Assembly: GCA_028274465.1 (NCBI GenBank)
Contig: CM051455.1
Location: forward strand, 45,649,129-45,713,128
Length of the DNA stretch: 64,000 nt
Reading direction: 5' to 3'
DNA from: Plantago ovata
Taxonomy: Eukaryota; Streptophyta; Magnoliopsida; Lamiales; Plantaginaceae
A program made the position numbers and the translations under genes. Positions 1-13,057 of this stretch are shown piece after piece. The notes beneath the pieces were generated by a model, which saw only the letters and a list, made by a program, of their open reading frames with translations, ran no database searches and was not told the origin of the DNA. The first letter of the stretch is position 1, and every line of letters starts with the position of its first letter.

Positions 1-177
1 TTATTGTCAAAACATGTCAAACCCCTATAAAGACAATGATGGAGTATTTGGGAGGGGGTAGTTCGGCTTGGGTTTTGAATTGTAAAAATAGAAGTGTATT
101 TTTTACACTTCGCAACCCAAATTTCCATAATCCCCACCCAAGCACTATTCGTGTGTATATTATAAGATTTCTTATAC

Positions 178-2629
178 CCAGTCTACTAAGGTGTCATCAT
201 CCAAGTTAACGTCAATCGGGCGACGTCCTGTTATTAGCTCAAGAAGCATGATACCATATGAATAAACATCAGATTTCTCGGTGAGTTTTCCACTAGATGC
301 ATATTCGGGTGCTACGTACCTGTAAAAAGGTTTTTTTCAGTTAGCAATTCAAAAAAAAAAATAATAAAAAAAATAAAAGGAAAAAAGAAAAAAGGTTCAA
401 ACTAGAACTTCACATAGTACTTTATTATGACAAAATGAAATAACTTAATACGATATATTAGTCTTGCCCTCGTCTACGCATTGACCTGTAGGGGGTAATA
501 ACATAACACATGCAAAGATTGTGCATAAAGTATCCAACACAACTTGGACAACACCATTAGGGAATATGATCTTAATTAACTTAATATGAAAGATGGTTAC
601 GTGCGGATTGTTTTTCTATACCGCTTCAAATAAATAATAAGGTCAAAGTATTTCGTACCCGAATGTTCCCATTATCCGTGTTGATACATGGGTATTGGTG
701 TCTAAAGAAAGTTTAGCCAAGCCAAAATCAGCCACCTACATTTAACGATCATTTCTTAGCACATATAGTAGTAGTAGTAGTAAATGGAATGTGAACTTTC
801 ACCAACTACATAGCCGATGGATTAATTTTGCTATAACACTACCTTTGCTTCAAAATCAGAATCTATCAAGATGTTTGCAGCTTTTATATCTCTATGGATA
901 ATTCGAGGATGACCTGAATATAAGATTTTTGAACATATAATAAGATAAAAATTGGCACAAATATAGAAAATCAAAAGTAATTATTGAAGTGAAAATGACC
1001 ATGTGAGGTTAAAATAAAGACTCACAATCTTCATGAAGATAAGCAAATCCTTTGGCTGATCCTAGAGCAATTTTTAGCCTTGTAGGCCAATTCATAGTTG
1101 GGCGACCAGTACCTTCATAAGTGTCAAATTTAAGGTGTTAATTTACATTTTCATTTCCAGCATAACTTCTTGAAAAAATATGGATTTTAAGTCCCCCATA
1201 ACGCCATAATTATTCTTGCAACAAATTAGGGTGACTAAATAGTTAGTATGCAACAATTGCTACTCGATATAAGACAAGAATAATACATACATGACTTACC
1301 ATGAAGATGAAATTCAAGAGTTCCATTCTGAACAAATTCATACACCAACATTCTTTGTGATCCCGCAATGCAATATCCAACCAAAGACACTAAATGGCGA
1401 TGATGAACACGACTAATGATATCAACCTCGGCTTGGAACTCTCTCTCTCCTTGTCCACTATTTGCTTTCAAGCTTTTCACCGCAATTTCCTTCCCATTTG
1501 GCAAAACTCCTTTATGAACGTAACCAAACCCTCCCTGCCCTAATAGATTTGATTGTGCGAAGCCATTAGTTGCAACTGCCAAATCGTTATACGTGAAAGA
1601 ACTTTGATTGAACCCTATGTTCATAGTCGGTTGTAGAGGTGGTGGTACAGTTACACCTTGGTGTGGTCCAAAGAAACCATCCGACATAAACTCGTTGCTG
1701 CTCATCATATGTGGAGGCGCAACTGCAGCTTGGTATGACCCGGAGAAGCCAGTGGACCTTAATTCACTACTTGTCATCATAGGAGGAGGAGGAGGTGGTC
1801 CGACGGGCCAGTTAAGTTCTGAGCTCACTTGTGCACTGCCTGGGACGTTTGACTTTCTAAAAGCTTGATCTGTTGATGGGCGTCCATTGTTTGGCCAAGC
1901 GGCACCGGAACCGCTATTATAGAAGTCACTATCTATTTTATGGGGAAAAAATGTAATGGTTAGATATATAGTTAATGTAAGTTTTTTTATGCTATAAGGC
2001 AGTGATACCCTCTAATAGAGAATGTGGGCTCTATGTGTGGTTACACATATAAATAATCAATTTCACACCTACTTACATGTTTAAAATTATAGATGAAATT
2101 GAATAATATGACTAAAACCACAAATTAGTATACAAAAAAGCTCATATGAAATTTAATGTAGTAGATGATAATGTCGGGTTAAAATTGAAAACCTACTTCT
2201 GTTTCCATGAGAATTATCTCTGTAGTATTTCATATGATCATGCGGCTTTCGCTTTTTCCGTTTAGCACAAGAGATCAAGAAGACAATCATGATCAAGAGT
2301 AGCAGTCCCCCTGCAGCTGCAGCTCCAGCTATTATGGCATCCGTATTGGAGGATGAATTTTCATTGGGTTGTGAGCCAGACAATCGTGGTGGGGGTGGAC
2401 TACGTCTTGACCCACGACCCGGTGGTGGGGGTGGAGGGGGTGGTGGGGGTGGAGGTGGAGGTGGGGGACTATTACTGTTGTTATCATTGTTGTTGTCGCT
2501 GTTGTTGTTGTTGTTGTTGGTGTTGTTGTTGTTGTTGGGTGGTGGAGGAGATTGGTTATTTGAGTTTTGAGGCGATGGAGGTGGTGGTGACGGCGAAGAT
2601 GAAGCTGGCGGTGGTGGTGGAGAAGACAT
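178..2629 (-). CDS. PERK-type proline-rich receptor-like kinase, 3' part beyond the window
   Basis: This is a plasma-membrane receptor-like kinase of the PERK family, thought to monitor the cell wall. Exons read on the minus strand are 2629-2197, 1932-1300, 1112-1026, 913-843, 735-659 and 319-178, all with GT-AG borders and compatible phases, giving 481 codons in the window. The N-terminus (residues 1-85) is Pro/Ser-rich with an Asn-rich run and a run of about 14 Pro. There is no signal peptide, as is usual for PERKs. One membrane segment ([18 protein letters not shown]) is followed by a basic stop (KRKKRK). Kinase motifs seen: [11 protein letters not shown], the AVKSLK lysine, [22 protein letters not shown] and DVYSYG. 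It is an RD kinase with all key residues. The last visible exon ends at DDTLVDW before gtataag, a usual PERK intron position, so the rest should lie left of base 1. A 5'-UTR intron (about 2957-2681) is possible but unproven. Confidence 0.9.
2153..2629 (-). repeat. Microsatellite-like codon runs in PERK exon 1
   Basis: Within the first PERK exon, the coding strand carries long AAC/AAT runs (Asn-rich) and CCA/CCC runs (Pro 14). Seen from the plus strand they are GTT/TTG and GGT/GGG repeats at about 2425-2545. They create long open frames on the opposite strand (poly-Gly, poly-Leu) that are artefacts of the repeats. Confidence 0.7.
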
Positions 2630-5150
2630 TTTTAGTATCCAATTTCGTTCCGCTAATTTGAATGAGCACCTTCTCTGACTTCAACCGCGTATATTATGAC
2701 AATGCTCTTTATCGAGCAATGCCAAACACAGCGACCCCACCGCTCTCCAAGGTCGAATCCCTAATCAATATTTATGAACCTTCATCAAGCTTCTAGCATA
2801 CATCAAAGAACACATATGAAAATTAAGGAAAACCTTACAACCACATAACCGAATCATATATGTATACTAGTATACATATTGTGTTAATTGAGCTACACGA
2901 AATCAATCATTGTAATAATCTTTTTGCAAAAGAGCAGTAAATGATGAGAAGATTACCTGAAGGAGCAGGGCAGGGAGAATTCACAAAGAACCAAAAAGAA
3001 AATAAAATGGTTCATAGTAATAACTAAGTTTCAACAAAAAATAATGTACTTGATATTTTCCACCCCAAAATCTCCAAGAAAATAGGGTGCTTCATTATTC
3101 CATATTTAGTATTCCCTTCTATTGTGTTTCAACCATCGATTTTAATAGATTTACAAAAATTCATTTTGGTCATAACATAGAATATCATTACTTGAACATC
3201 AAGGAAATATTTTTCAATTTTGTGGTTATAATTTAAATGTCCATATATATTCACAAAATTCTGCATTGCTTCATGTGTATTTGTCATGATTTGTTTACTG
3301 AAGTGAGTGTATCACAAAACTCTAATAATTGGCCTATGGTTGGTTTCTAGATCAACTTAAAGCTCACCCACTTGATTTCTTTCGCGCTCTTAGCCTGCCC
3401 AGATGCATTAATTAGGCATGAGAGACATACCAAGCTTGTGCTTTAATTTTCGCTAAAACATGCACTCTTAGAACAACGACTTAATTGCTAAATATTTCAT
3501 ATTATATTTCAAGATCAATATGTATCTTGAAAATATTTATACATATATATGTCAAATTATGTGTTAATTTAAATTTATAAAATAATAATTACGAAATTAC
3601 CTTATATTAACAATCTTTTGTGGCGTTTCTTTTAAAAATTATATAATTATACTACATTTCCCTTTTATATAAATGATACTATGGACTTTAAGGCATTCGT
3701 CGTTTCATATTTATTCTAACTTTGACGCTTTTGAGCTCACACTTACGTTCGCGCTCTCGCTCATGCTTGCGCTAAAAATTGGCTCATTACAATTTAAAAA
3801 AAAAAACAATAATATTACCTAGTAAATGCATGCAGGACAATAAAAGACGATAAAAAAGACTATATGAAGGTGCAAAATACACCGTCATCAGATTCGTGAG
3901 CATGTGGTTGTTTTATGTGAACAAGTGGTGTTAGTAGATTTCCACCCATTTTATGGCATACATACTATGTTTGAAAAGCGACTAATTTTTTTTTTTTTAT
4001 GTAATTGTTAAATGTATATAAATAAATGTGAAGTGTAAGGGGACACAAGGTAATTGTATCCCTTTAACTTCTTATTACATTGACTTTTGAGTCAAAATTA
4101 TGTAATTCTAAAAGCCTAAACTCTCACGTTGCAAACTGCTTATCCCATAATTACATGTGAAAGCCACTAAAGATGAATGTTAATCTAATTAGTTATTAAC
4201 TTCATTTATGTATTGAACCCTCTCAAGATTTTAGACTCACCGGACATATAGATAATGGAAGTTTTTTTTTGAGATTTTATGTTTTTTTCTAAAAAAATGA
4301 GCACGTACTACGTACATTTTTTTATACTTTAGAGTACCAAAATAGGATTTTAATGCGTGTTTAACACGCCCATTGTCCCACTGTTTTTGTAATTTTTAGT
4401 CGGTCAGGTGAGTGGTTGCCACAGGTTTGTATTGTTCCCTCTTTCCCCGTTAAATTGGAAAAATACTGAACTTGGACAGTATGATGCAATAAATTATTTG
4501 AATTGGACATAGCCACCACATAGGATATAAATTGCGCATGTCTCGCTCTAGAGTACCCAAAAACGGATTTTATTTCTTATTTAAGTAGATATCACGGCCA
4601 CACATTGCCAGTTACTAGAGGCGGAGCTAGGTTTGAAAATGATGATGGCGGTGTATGTTATAATACACGCATTATAGGTAAGATGACTAATCAAATACAC
4701 TAATGCAAAAACTTAGTGGTGGCGGATTATAAAATTTTCAAAAGTATACATATGATAATAAAAAGAAAATCCGGGTGGTGTTTAAATATTTTCAAAAGTA
4801 TACACTATCTTGGCATCCGGGTGGTGTTTAAAAATCGCAGGGAGTATTGAAGGGACTAATTATTGTCAGTATATTATATTTTGAATATTTTCTACATAAA
4901 AAAAGGTAGAGATTGTAATGTAAATATATTGTATCCCACTTTCTCCAACTTGCATGATTGAGCAGTAGTAAATTCCTTTGATATATGGTGTGCAATGCAC
5001 GCCCTGCAAAAACATATGAGGCTAGAAAAATTCAAGAACCTAACAGACATAATGAGCATTGTCAACCATTAATTATATGTTGAAATGCAAAACAATTGGT
5101 GTGTCTCTGTAGCAAACATTCACAAGATATTAATTATGTTGAATGAACAG
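2630..5150. other. Intergenic, AT-rich; PERK upstream region
   Basis: No gene is recognisable here. The first few hundred bases are the presumed leader and promoter of the minus-strand PERK gene. The only structured part is the repeat at about 4615-4860, listed separately. The remainder is AT-rich with homopolymer runs. Confidence 0.5.
4615..4860 (-). repeat. Fragment of a dispersed repeat with a local tandem duplication
   Basis: The segment begins with a GGCGGAGCTAGG motif. It contains two near copies of a block including CCGGGTGGTGTTTAAA and TTTTCAAAAGTATACA at about 4740 and 4785. The same end motif, reverse-complemented (CCTAGCTCCGCC), occurs at 26409-26430 next to similar AT-rich sequence with GCCACC blocks. 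The two are therefore probably fragments of one dispersed repeat in opposite orientation. Class is not determined. Confidence 0.4.
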
Positions 5151-6435
5151 TGGGATGTTCAAGCACTTTGTCAAGTTCTTCCATCGGATATTGTTAATCA
5201 TATTATATATTATAGCTGTTCCTATTCCTGATTTTTCTTATTGAGAATAATTTTCTCTGGCCTTACCATGCTACTCATGCAGTTACTATCAAAACTGCTT
5301 ATAATGCTTTATGTGACTTGCATGCTACTAGGTCAGTTGTTCCCTGGCATATAGAATGGAAAATATATTTGCTCCCTAGATTCAGATTCTTATTGCGGAC
5401 AGTTCTACATGGTAGATTGCCTTATGCTGCTAGGCTTTTTGCCTTTAATATAGTACAAAATAATATGTGTAGAATATGTGGTGATTATGAAGAAACACAA
5501 CATCGTATATTTTTTGTTTGTAAAGGGTTTCAAGAGCTTAGAGATATATTTTGGCCTGCTGCTTGGCTGCAAAATGATGAACCTCATGTTTTTCAAATTC
5601 TTAGTCAGGTCCAGAATTCTCCAGATCAACTTGCTATCATCTGTTCTTGTTGGTGGCTATTTTGGATTAGTAGGAATAAACTTGTGTTTCAACGTAAATC
5701 CTTTACATTTAATTCTTTGTCATCTAGGTTTGGTTATTTATTAAAGCAACAAGCCTTGTTAAGTTCATCTAAACTTGTTTCTTTAGTACAAATACATTGC
5801 CAGTGGAAATCAGTTACTCAAATGGATTGTGCTTAATTGTGATGGTTCCTCTCTAGGTGCACCTGGTCATGCGTGATTTGGCATTATTATTAGAAAATCA
5901 AATGATGATTATGTCAAAGCAGCAACAACTTATGTAGGAATAACGGATAATAATATGGCAGAGCCGCTTGATGTTAAGAATGGTTTGATTCTAGCATGCC
6001 AATTGCATATTGTATCTTTAGAATTTCAAGCTGACTCGTTGCTTGTTTGTAATTCGATTTCCAGGAAGCATACACCAACATGGAAGCAAGCAATAGTTCT
6101 ACAACAGATTAGGAGCTTGTTGTCGCAGTATTTGGAGGTTCTCATAATTTTCAGGTTCAGCGAAAGCAACCAGGTTGCTGATGCTCTTGCAAAAGTAGGT
6201 AGTGGATTACCAGGAAACATAAAACCTTTTTGTGAATCTTAGATCAGTTTTACAGTCTAGTAGTAGTTTGTATGTATGGGATCGTTGCCCTAAGTGGCTA
6301 TTTTGTTGTGTAAGTAGGAATATGTCGTTAGTTTCGTGTCGTCTCGCTAAGTCGGACAGTCTGATGTCTGTAATGTATAACATATTATTAGCATAAATGT
6401 AGTGATAACTTTTCCAAAATAAATAAATAAAAAAT
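5150..6435 (+). mobile_element. 5'-truncated, decayed LINE (non-LTR retrotransposon) 3' fragment
   Basis: The segment encodes the C-terminal part of a plant L1-type polyprotein: a stretch upstream of 5318, a zf-RVT zinc-binding region and an RNase H-like domain, followed by a 3' end with an A-rich tail (aaaataaataaataaaaaa, about 6413-6435). Reverse transcriptase and endonuclease regions are missing upstream. I did not find clear target duplications. The element is broken by frameshifts and stops, so it is inactive. Confidence 0.75.
5318..6241 (+). pseudogene. LINE zf-RVT plus RNase H remnant, frameshifted
   Basis: The first open block (5318-5836) carries a zf-RVT-like region: PWHIEWK, then LHGRLP, then C-x2-C (CRIC) and a following H/C pair (TQHRIFFVC). 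The RNase H part starts in another frame at about 5832 with CDGSSLGAPG (catalytic Asp in DGS), is interrupted by TGA at about 5874-5876, and resumes through an AEPLD segment, QADS and VADALAKVGSG to a stop at 6240. The minimum damage is one frameshift near 5830 and one nonsense codon. The family assignment rests on the RVT_3-type RNase H signature found at the end of plant LINEs. Confidence 0.7.
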
Positions 6436-6649
6436 CATAAAATATAGGACAAGTTAGCCTATGTATTTGGTTTAAAAAAAATCAGTTCACGAGATATGAT
6501 TTTTTATTGAATAATTAAGCAGTATATATTTTAGTTATATGTTCATATATTTATTTTTTAGTATTCATCAGAATAATAAGCAATTTTAATAAATTTATTT
6601 AACATATTAAATATATTAAAAAATCAAACGTAATGTTTTTAGATTTTAA

Positions 6650-6896
6650 CATATTGACATATCCGTATCGTGTTCATGTCGATCATTCTGCTTAGTGTTG
6701 TTTAACGAGTCGAGTCAAACCGAGTAGTGTTGGGGCCCGACTCATTAACGAAACGAGATGAGCTTAATTTCTGGCTCGTTTAACGAAACGAGCTTAATTT
6801 CAGGCTCAAGCTCGGTTCATTTGGCTCGAGCTCGACTCATTTGGCTTCAGTTCGTTTGTTAAAATATCATGAAAAATATGTTAAAATATTAAATAA
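6650..6896. repeat. Left half of a CGAG-rich repeat split by the copia insertion
   Basis: This segment is dense in CGAG/CTCG motifs (cgagtcgagtcaaaccgag, ggctcgagctcg). The same kind of sequence resumes at about 13200-13335 on the far side of the LTR element. The copia element therefore seems to have inserted into an older repeat. The class of the older repeat is not determined. Confidence 0.45.
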
Positions 6897-7115
6897 TGTT
6901 ACAAATATGAATGTCATGAGTTCATGACTCTTCCTATACTCCATTTAGTATTTTACTTTATTATTCCATTATGTAAAGTGAGAGTTACAAAACTCACTTG
7001 GTTATGGAGAGTTCCCTATAAATAGGGCTTGAACTTGTACATTGAAATATACAATTGAAAATACAATGATATTCTCCCCTCTCCTCTAACTCTTTAAAGT
7101 CTTTATCTTATGAAA
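6897..7115 (+). repeat. 5' LTR of copia element 1
   Basis: 219 bp, starting TGTTACAAATATG and ending TTATGAAA. TATAAATA at 7017-7024 is the likely promoter box. It is followed directly by CGTTATCAGCACGAC, the probable primer-binding region. It matches 12839-13057. Confidence 0.9.
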
Positions 7116-8018
7116 CGTTATCAGCACGACTATACCGAGCTAGTCCGACTCCTAATCATTCCCTTCTTGCTAAGGTAAGACATGAAATCATCTACGTTTA
7201 ATTAGTTGATAAATTTATCTAAACACATGCATGTTGAGTTAGTAAATCCGTTCAATTCAAGGGTCATATTATCAGTCCAAAAATATAGAAGATAGTCTTC
7301 TAAAGAAACAAAATAACAAGTCTAAATACATCATGCCCTTTTATTACCCATAGCAACACTGACAAATCCCGTAGCCCATCTCATCTTGTTGTCTTACTCA
7401 AGTCAATTCCTGAACAAAATTTCAGTATCTACTTACATATGCTTTGCTTTGTTAATTGATAGTGCCAAATTAATTAGTAGTACTAGTACTTATTCCCCTT
7501 GATCCCAACTCCTTTTCATTTGCATAGTACTAGATGATTTACTTGATGATGGTAATTAAATTGTGAATGATCATGCCTTTAACCATAACAACAGTATTGT
7601 CAATTTTATTTTTATTAATCTCTCTTATCTATAATTGCCTTTTACACGTTTTGACGGGTATTCTTGTTTTCTAAAATTAATACATGATTAATTACTCATA
7701 ATCCTTATATGGCATAAACTCTAAAACATATTTATCTATTCTGTTCATTGATCTTTGTTCCATGCATGATCCATTTGTTTATACTACTACTACTACTTTA
7801 AATAGTATTATACTCCATGCTCATCATCTGTTCCACGAATGTTTTTAAAGAAACAATTATTAATTATTGATTTGTGTTTATTAGTTTGATCTAAACAATT
7901 TCTCTGCTTGTTGCTTGTTTGTTCATTTTCATATGGATAAATTAATGTTAACATGATTGATCGAGATGCTAATGATAGATTGATTAACTCCCTTGATTGT
8001 TTCTCTTTTAGTTTGATC
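7116..8018 (+). other. Untranslated leader of copia element 1
   Basis: About 900 bases between the 5' LTR and gag. No open frame or gene signature is present. It begins with the presumed primer-binding region and is AT-rich throughout. Confidence 0.6.
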
Positions 8019-9041
8019 ATGGCAAATCTTTGCAATCTTGAATTTGTCGCCTTGGACATCTCCGGGAACAATTTCCTATCACGGGTTCTCGATGCGGAAA
8101 TTCACCTCGATGCTAAGGGTCTTGGAGACACCATAAAAGGTGAAAATACCGCGTCCAAACAAGACAAGGCCAAGGCGATGATTTTTCTCCGCCACCATCT
8201 TGATGAAGGCCTCAAAGCTGAATATCTTACTGTCAAAGATCCTGCAGATCTTTGGAATAACCTCAATGAGAGGTACGATCATCAAAAGACCGTGACACTG
8301 TCTACCGCTCGTTATGATTGGTTACATTTACGTTTCCAAAATTTTAAATGTGTGAGCGATTTTAACTCAGCAATGTCTAAGATCACCTCTCAATTAGAGT
8401 TATGTGGTGAGAAAGTCACGGAAGCGGATAAGCTCGAAAAGACACTATCTACTTTTCATGTTAATAACTTGCTCCTGCAGCAGCAATATCGTGAGAAAGG
8501 GTTTACAAAATATTCAGCTTTAATCTCATGCCTTCTTGTGGCTGAAAAAAATAATATGCTCTTGATGAAAAATCATGAATCCCGCCCAAGTGGTTCAAGG
8601 CCGTTGCCTGAAGCAAATGCCACAAAGTTTAACAATAATGGCCAAAACCCCGGTCGTGGTAGAGGTCATGTACGTGGGCGTGACCGAGGCCGTGGATATG
8701 GACGTGGACGTGGGGGCTCTCGTCCATATAGTGGCTTCAAAAATGCAAGTCATCAAGAGAAGCCAAATAATGGAAAAAGTGGGCAATCGAAAAATAATGT
8801 TGAAATGTGCTATAGGTGTGGCATGACAAATCATTGGTCTCGTACTTGCCGTACACCAAAACACCTTGTTGAACTTTATCAAGCCTCAATTAAAGCTAAA
8901 GGCAAGAACATTGAAGCAAATTTTGTTCAAGATGATTCCCCTCATGGACAATATGATGCAACCCACTTGGATGTCTCGGATTTCCTTGTTTACCCTGAAG
9001 GTGCAAGTGATGCTATGTTTGAGGATGCCACTCAAACTTGA
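8019..9041 (+). CDS. Gag protein of copia element 1
   Basis: The open frame extends from 7953, but the ATG at 8019 (MANLCNLEFVALDISG) fits the usual start of this gag type. It packages the element RNA. Seen: the alpha-helical UBN2-like core (DPADLWNNLNERYDHQKTV), a Gly/Arg-rich basic region (GRGRGHVRGRDRGRGYGRGR) and a CCHC zinc knuckle CYRCGMTNHWSRTC (C-x2-C-x4-H-x4-C). It is the only intact protein of the element. The stop at 9039-9041 separates it from the protease frame. Confidence 0.85.
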   Translation: MANLCNLEFVALDISGNNFLSRVLDAEIHLDAKGLGDTIKGENTASKQDKAKAMIFLRHHLDEGLKAEYLTVKDPADLWNNLNERYDHQKTVTLSTARYDWLHLRFQNFKCVSDFNSAMSKITSQLELCGEKVTEADKLEKTLSTFHVNNLLLQQQYREKGFTKYSALISCLLVAEKNNMLLMKNHESRPSGSRPLPEANATKFNNNGQNPGRGRGHVRGRDRGRGYGRGRGGSRPYSGFKNASHQEKPNNGKSGQSKNNVEMCYRCGMTNHWSRTCRTPKHLVELYQASIKAKGKNIEANFVQDDSPHGQYDATHLDVSDFLVYPEGASDAMFEDATQT

Positions 9042-9216
9042 AGTTTTTCTTTTGAATGAATAATGTTTTTGCAATGGACTTGTTGTCCCTCTTAGTATGA
9101 ATAATGTTTTTTGCAATGAATAATGATTACTGAAATAGTAAAGCATTATATTTCATCTTACTTCAAGACACTTATTTTATTTTTGTTTCTTTTATTTATT
9201 GAAGAAATCTTGAAAA

Positions 9217-12200
9217 TGTCCAAGGCGAACGAAGAAGAAGTATGCTTGGCAGATTGTGCAACTACGCATAGCATATTCAATAATAAAAAATACTTTACTC
9301 ACTTATCATTGAAAGAGGCAAATGTGAATACAATATCGGATAGTACAAATTTAATTGAAGGCTCCGGAAGAGCAAACATAATACTACCACATGGAACAAA
9401 GATTGCCATAGAAGAAGCATTATTCTCTTCTAAATCTCAACGAAACTTAATGAGTTTCAAAGATATTCGATTGAATGACTATCACGTTGAGACAATGAGT
9501 GAAAATGGCAATGAATTCCTTTGCATTACAACCTTGAGATCCGGTAACAAAAGTATTTTAGAAAAATTACCGGTACTATCCTCTGGTTTGTATTACACTA
9601 AGATTAGAGCAATTGAAGTTTATACTATCGAAAAACAACTTGATAGTAACTTCAAAATATGGCATGACCGGTTGGGCCATCCCGGGTCAATAATGATGCG
9701 AAGAATTATCTAGAATTCATGCGGTCATACATTGAAAAACCAGAAGATTTTTCAAAGTAAGGACTTTTCATGCATTGCATGTACTCAAGGAAAATTTATT
9801 TTGAGACCATCATTAGAGAAGGTCGGATATGAAAGTCCTGCTTTTCTAGAGAGAATTCATGGAGATATATGTGGATCAATACAACCATCATGTGGACCAT
9901 TTAGATATTTTATGGTCCTAATAGATGCATCCACAAGATGGTCACATGTGTGCTTATTATCTACTCGTAATTTGGCATTTGCAAGGCTTCTTGCACAGAT
10001 AATACGTTTACGAGCACATTTCCCGGATTCTCCAATAAAGAATATACGCCTTGATAATGCTGCAGAATTCTCATCGCAAGCATTCAATGATTATTGCATG
10101 TCTATTGGTATAAATATTGAACATCCAGTTGCACATGTTCATACATAAAATGGTATGGCCGAGTCACTTATTAAACGACTCCAATTAATTGCAAGGACAT
10201 TACTGATGAATACCAAACTCCCAGCCTCTGCATGGGGACATGCCATTTTACATGCTGTGACACTAGTGCGCATCCGCCCGGCCAACAGGATATCAAAAGC
10301 TCTCCCCGATGCAATTGGTGTATGGTCATGAACCAAACATATCTCATCTAAAAATCTTTGGGTGTGCGGTTTACGTACCAATAGCTCCACCACAACGCAT
10401 AAAGATGGGACCCCAAAGACGATTGGGAATATATGTTGGATATGAATCTCCATCAATAATTAAATATTTAGAACCATCGACTGGAGATTTATTTACGGCA
10501 AGATTTGTTGATTGCCATTTCGACGAATCTAATTTTCCAACAATGGGGGAGAACGTAAGCAGTTGGAAAATAATATATCATGGAATGAATTATCATTATC
10601 TATTCATGATCCTCGTACAAGTCAATGTGAAAATGAAATTCAAAACATAATTCATTTGCAAAATCTAGCGAATCAATTGCCAGATGCATTCGCTGACCCA
10701 CAAAGAGTTACCAAGTCTTATATTCCAACTGCAAATGCTCCAATTAGAATTGAAGTCCCTGAAGGACCAACTACAAAGGCTAGTGAGTCTAAGGCACGCA
10801 TGAAGCGTGGAAGACCAGTCGGTTCCAAAGATAAAAATCCTCGAAAAAGAAAAGGAGCAAATGTTAGTGATGGCCCGAAAGAGGAAGAAAAATCTCCTGA
10901 AGAGACTAATAAGACTAGACGAGTCACACGACATAACAAAAGAGACACAGGTACCTGAAATTATTGAAAATGAAGAGATCTCCATTAATTATGTCGTAAC
11001 TGGAAAGATATCGAATCGAAATGATACAAACATCGATGATATTTTCTCATATAATATAGCGTGCGATATTATTGAAGAAAGTGAGGATCTTGAACCTACA
11101 TCAATGGAAGAATGTAGGCGTAGAAGTGATTGGCCAAAATGGAAAGATGCTATCAACAAAGAATTAAACTCTCTGAGTAAGCGTAAAGTTTTTGGACCTG
11201 TAGTCTGTACACCAAATGGTGTAAAACCCGTTGGATATAAATGCGTATTTGTGCGAAAAAGAAATGAGAAAAATGAAGTTGAAAGATATAAAGCAAGACT
11301 TGTCGCACAAGGCTTTACTCAAAGACCTGGAATTGATTATGAAGAGACATATTCTCCAGTAATGGATGCTACTAAATTCCGTTACCTAATAAGTCTGGCT
11401 ATACATGAAAACTTGAGATGCGTCTCATGGATGTAGTAACGGCCTATTTATATGGGTCCTTGAAGAATGATATTTATATGAAAATCCCGGAAGGATTCAA
11501 AGTGCCTGAAGCACAACACACAAATGCTTGAGAAGTTCATTCAATCAAATTAAATAAAACTCTATATGGACTAAAACAATTAGGACGAATGTGGTTCAAT
11601 TGTTTAAGCACATTCTTGTCAAAAGAAGGATACAAGAATGATACCATATGTCCATGCGTTTTTATTAAACGATCTGGAGCAAATTTTGTCATTATCGCAG
11701 TCTACGTTGATGACTTGAACATTATTGGCACTCCTGAAGAGCTATCAAAAGCGGTTGATTGTTTGAAGAAAAATTTTGAAATGAAAGACCTTGGGAAAAC
11801 CAAGTATTGTTTGGGTCTGCAAATCGAGCACTTGGAAAATGGAACGTTTGTGCATCAATCGAATTACGTAGAAAAATTGCTAAAACAATTCTACATGGAT
11901 AAGGGACATCCACTTAGTACACCCATGGTTGTAAGAAACTTAGATGTGGAAAAAGATCCTTTTAGACCTCCGGGAGAGAATGAAGAACTTCTTGGTCCTG
12001 AAGTACCATACCTTAGTGCTATCGGCGCACTAATGTACCTTGCTAACTACACACGACCAGATATAGCTTTTGTCGTTAACTTACTAGCAAGGTTTAGTTC
12101 TTCTCCTACTCGAAGACACTGGAATGGGGTCAAAGATATATTTAGATACCTTCGAGGTACAAGTGATATGGGTTTGTACTATTTGAACTCTGGTAGCTCT

Positions 12201-12677
12201 GAGTTAATTGGATATGCCGATGCTGGATATTTGTCTGATCCACACAAAGGCCGTTCTCAAACAGGTTATTTATTCACTTCATGTGGAGGTACTGCTATTT
12301 CATGGCGTTCTGTTAAGCAAACTTTGGTTGTTCCCTCTTCTAACCATGCAAAATTGATAGCAATCCATGAAGCAAGTCGTGAATGTGTTTGGTTGAGAAC
12401 CTTAATTGGACATATTCGCAATATGTCTGGTCTTACATTCCAAGAGGAAGTTCCGACAGTACTTTATGAAGATAACACAGCCTGTATCGCACAATTGAAG
12501 GAAGGATTTATTAAAGGAGACCGGACAAAGCACATTTCACCAAAGTTCTTCTTCACTCATGACATACAAAAGCAAGGGGCTATCAAAGTACAACAAATCC
12601 ATTCATTTGATTCACCAAGTCACTTCCAACATCTTCATTTCAAAGATTGGTCCGAAAGATTGGAATGCGGCGACTAA
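9217..12677 (+). pseudogene. Copia pol polyprotein (protease, integrase, RT, RNase H), broken
   Basis: The frame begins near 9217 with a protease-like segment (LADCATTHSIF). Next come the GAG-pre-integrase motif (HDRLGHPG, about 9663) and an in-frame TAG at about 9711. Integrase core follows with acidic residues in GDICG and LDNAAEFSSQ, then TAA at 10147 just before the NGMAES motif. A frameshift lies near 10290-10310, another near 10560 and another near 10950. RT continues with RYKARLVAQGFTQRPGIDY, a TAG/frame change near 11434, TGA near 11530, then LYGLKQ, YVDDLNIIG (catalytic YVDD) and an RNase H domain with the YADAGY and YEDNTACI acidic residues up to 12677. These breaks make the product non-functional. 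Confidence 0.85.
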
Positions 12678-12838
12678 AAGACATAAAGTGATGTTTGAAT
12701 CAGGGGAGACGGATACGCACTGCACTCTTTTTCCCTTCGCTAAGTTTTTATCCCACTGGGTTTTTCTTAGCAAGGTTTTTAACGAGGCAATAACTTTAAG
12801 GCGTATTCGACAAATAAACTAATGTCATTCAAGGGGAG

Positions 12839-13057
12839 TGTTATAAATATGAATGTCATGAGTTCATGACTCTTCCTATAATCCATTTAGTACTTTACTT
12901 TATTATTCCATTATGTAAAGTGAGAGTTACAAAACTCACTTGGTTATAGAGAGTTCCCTATAAATAGGGCTTGAACTTGTACATTGAGATATACAATTGA
13001 AAATACAATGATATTCTCCCCTCTCCTCTAACTCTTTAAAGTCTTTATCTTATGAAA
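12839..13057 (+). repeat. 3' LTR of copia element 1
   Basis: 219 bp, TGTTATAAATATG to TATGAAA, preceded by the polypurine tract AAGGGGAG (12831-12838). Five substitutions against the 5' LTR by eye. Confidence 0.9.

Noticed and set aside
1608..1868. Plus-strand open frame opposite the PERK exon
   Set aside because: It is the shadow of the Pro-rich PERK coding exon on the other strand; its Gly-rich sequence has no independent support.
2289..2661. Plus-strand poly-Gly/poly-Leu frames
   Set aside because: They arise from reading the Asn/Pro codon repeats of PERK exon 1 on the opposite strand.
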